Below are positions 12,723 to 12,979 of a stretch of 12,979 nucleotides of DNA, in pieces. The DNA lies in contig JAUWBQ010000029.1 of assembly GCA_030601645.1 (NCBI GenBank), forward strand, positions 1 to 12,979, in the 5' to 3' direction. The stretch is from Candidatus Bathyarchaeota archaeon. Its GTDB lineage: Archaea; Thermoproteota; Bathyarchaeia; TCS64. The position numbers were made by a program, and so were the translations under genes. Under the pieces are notes generated by a model, which worked only from the letters and a program-made list of their open reading frames with translations, was not told where the DNA came from and made no database searches. Every line of letters begins with the position of its first letter. The stretch's first letter is position 1.

Positions 12723-12782
12723 TTTACAGTGATGTAAAACTCAAAATATTTACATGTGATATTCATGGGTCCAATCTGTAAA
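12723..12782. repeat. Repeated TTTACA/TGTAAA inverted motif
   Basis: TTTACA occurs at 12723-12728 and 12749-12754, and its complement TGTAAA at 12733-12738 and 12777-12782. The first pair forms a compact palindrome around GTGA; the second pair is 22 bases apart. TATTTACA begins both left copies. Arrays of such half-sites upstream of a gene often bind dimeric regulators, but no factor can be named. A+T-rich composition makes chance partly possible. Confidence 0.45.
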
Positions 12783-12818
12783 AACAGTTATAGACTCATA
12801 GGTTCCACTGAAATTCAA

Positions 12819-12844
12819 GGTACTATTAGTGTTCTAATAGGACC
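12819..12844. repeat. Eleven-base inverted repeat (hairpin 1)
   Basis: GGTACTATTAG and CTAATAGGACC are complementary with one mismatch and a TGTT loop. It lies about 75-100 bases upstream of the last gene's start and directly abuts a second palindrome. Confidence 0.6.
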
Positions 12845-12861
12845 CCAGCTCCGAGGTGGGG
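12843..12861. repeat. GC-rich palindrome (hairpin 2)
   Basis: CCCCAGCTC and GAGGTGGGG around a single C are complementary with one mismatch. It overlaps the right arm of hairpin 1 by two bases, so the two stems could not both form fully. Possible operator, RNA switch-like leader or insertion scar. Confidence 0.55.
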
Positions 12862-12917
12862 AGCATTAGAAATACCAAGAACAAAGAGGAGTGAGAGTAA
12901 AGTGCCAACTAATAATA

Positions 12918-12979
12918 ATGCCGCCTTGGGGGAGTTATGTTATGAGTAAAGTTTTCCCGATAACTCCAGTGTCTATCGG
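12918..12979 (+). CDS. Start of an unidentified protein (N-terminus only)
   Basis: An open frame runs off the window edge. From ATG at 12942 it reads MSKVFPITPVSI; an in-frame ATG at 12918 would add MPPWGSYV. GGGGGAG (12927-12933) lies 8 bases before 12942 and is a good ribosome site, so 12942 is favoured; 12918 would need a leaderless or weak start. Too little protein is visible to name a family. The long A+T-rich, palindrome-containing stretch upstream is presumably its control region. Confidence 0.5.
   Translation, partial: MPPWGSYVMSKVFPITPVSI

Noticed and set aside
12729..12811. Possible C/D-box guide RNA (GTGATGT ... CTGA)
   Set aside because: The C box deviates from consensus, internal D'/C' boxes are missing and the ends do not pair.
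12942..12979. Start of a TATA-binding protein gene
   Set aside because: MSKVFPI only loosely resembles TBP N-termini; twelve residues are not enough to name the protein.

Overview
The window is archaeal. It carries an archaeal-type FEN1 flap endonuclease, a Cdc48/VAT double AAA+ ATPase, glycerol-1-phosphate dehydrogenase (the enzyme that sets archaeal lipid stereochemistry), a proteasome beta subunit, the KH-metallo-beta-lactamase nuclease aCPSF1/FttA, archaeal SepF, a Tma20/MCT-1-like PUA protein and the rRNA endonuclease Nob1. Several genes have TATA-like boxes at archaeal distances. The DNA is G+C-rich with A+T-rich promoters. Proteasome, SepF (hence probably FtsZ-based division), many TTG/GTG starts and a class III CoA-transferase would fit a Bathyarchaeia-like or other TACK/euryarchaeal lineage, but the exact phylum cannot be fixed by eye.

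Layout. Positions 1-362 hold the 5' part of a leftward luciferase-like (probably F420- or flavin-dependent) oxidoreductase. A roughly 300-base gap (363-659) holds a poly-T terminator candidate, a TATA-like box and a doubtful small membrane ORF. From 4103 down to 660 runs a tight leftward operon, cdc48 - small winged-helix-like protein - fen1, with gaps of 0 and 3 bases. Its promoter (TTTATAAA) lies at 4152-4159. Leftward egsA (4198-5250) shares a divergent promoter region with rightward psmB (5445-6074), which is followed 14 bases later by aCPSF1 (6089-8005). sepF (8022-8327) converges on aCPSF1 and is divergent from the PUA gene (8429-8917). A 57-residue single-span membrane protein that is easily missed lies at 8945-9118, leftward and divergent from a CaiB-type CoA-transferase (9214-10353). 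Then follow rightward pcm (10402-11085), nadK (11129-11965) and nob1 (12016-12555). The last 400 bases hold a decayed C-terminal fragment of a hydantoinase-like amidohydrolase, an A+T-rich stretch full of inverted repeats, and the first codons of a new rightward gene.

Functionally this is mostly an information-processing and quality-control neighbourhood: protein unfolding and degradation (Cdc48, proteasome beta), protein repair (PCMT), replication/repair (FEN1), transcription termination and RNA 3' processing (aCPSF1), ribosome maturation and translation (Nob1, PUA protein) and cell division (SepF), with lipid, CoA and NADP enzymes interspersed. I found no CRISPR array, complete mobile element, tRNA or rRNA, and no clearly new multi-gene system. 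The best leads are the cdc48-winged-helix-fen1 operon, the unnamed small proteins, the non-canonical residues in the proteasome beta subunit and the FEN1 PIP box, and the palindrome-rich tail at 12720-12865.
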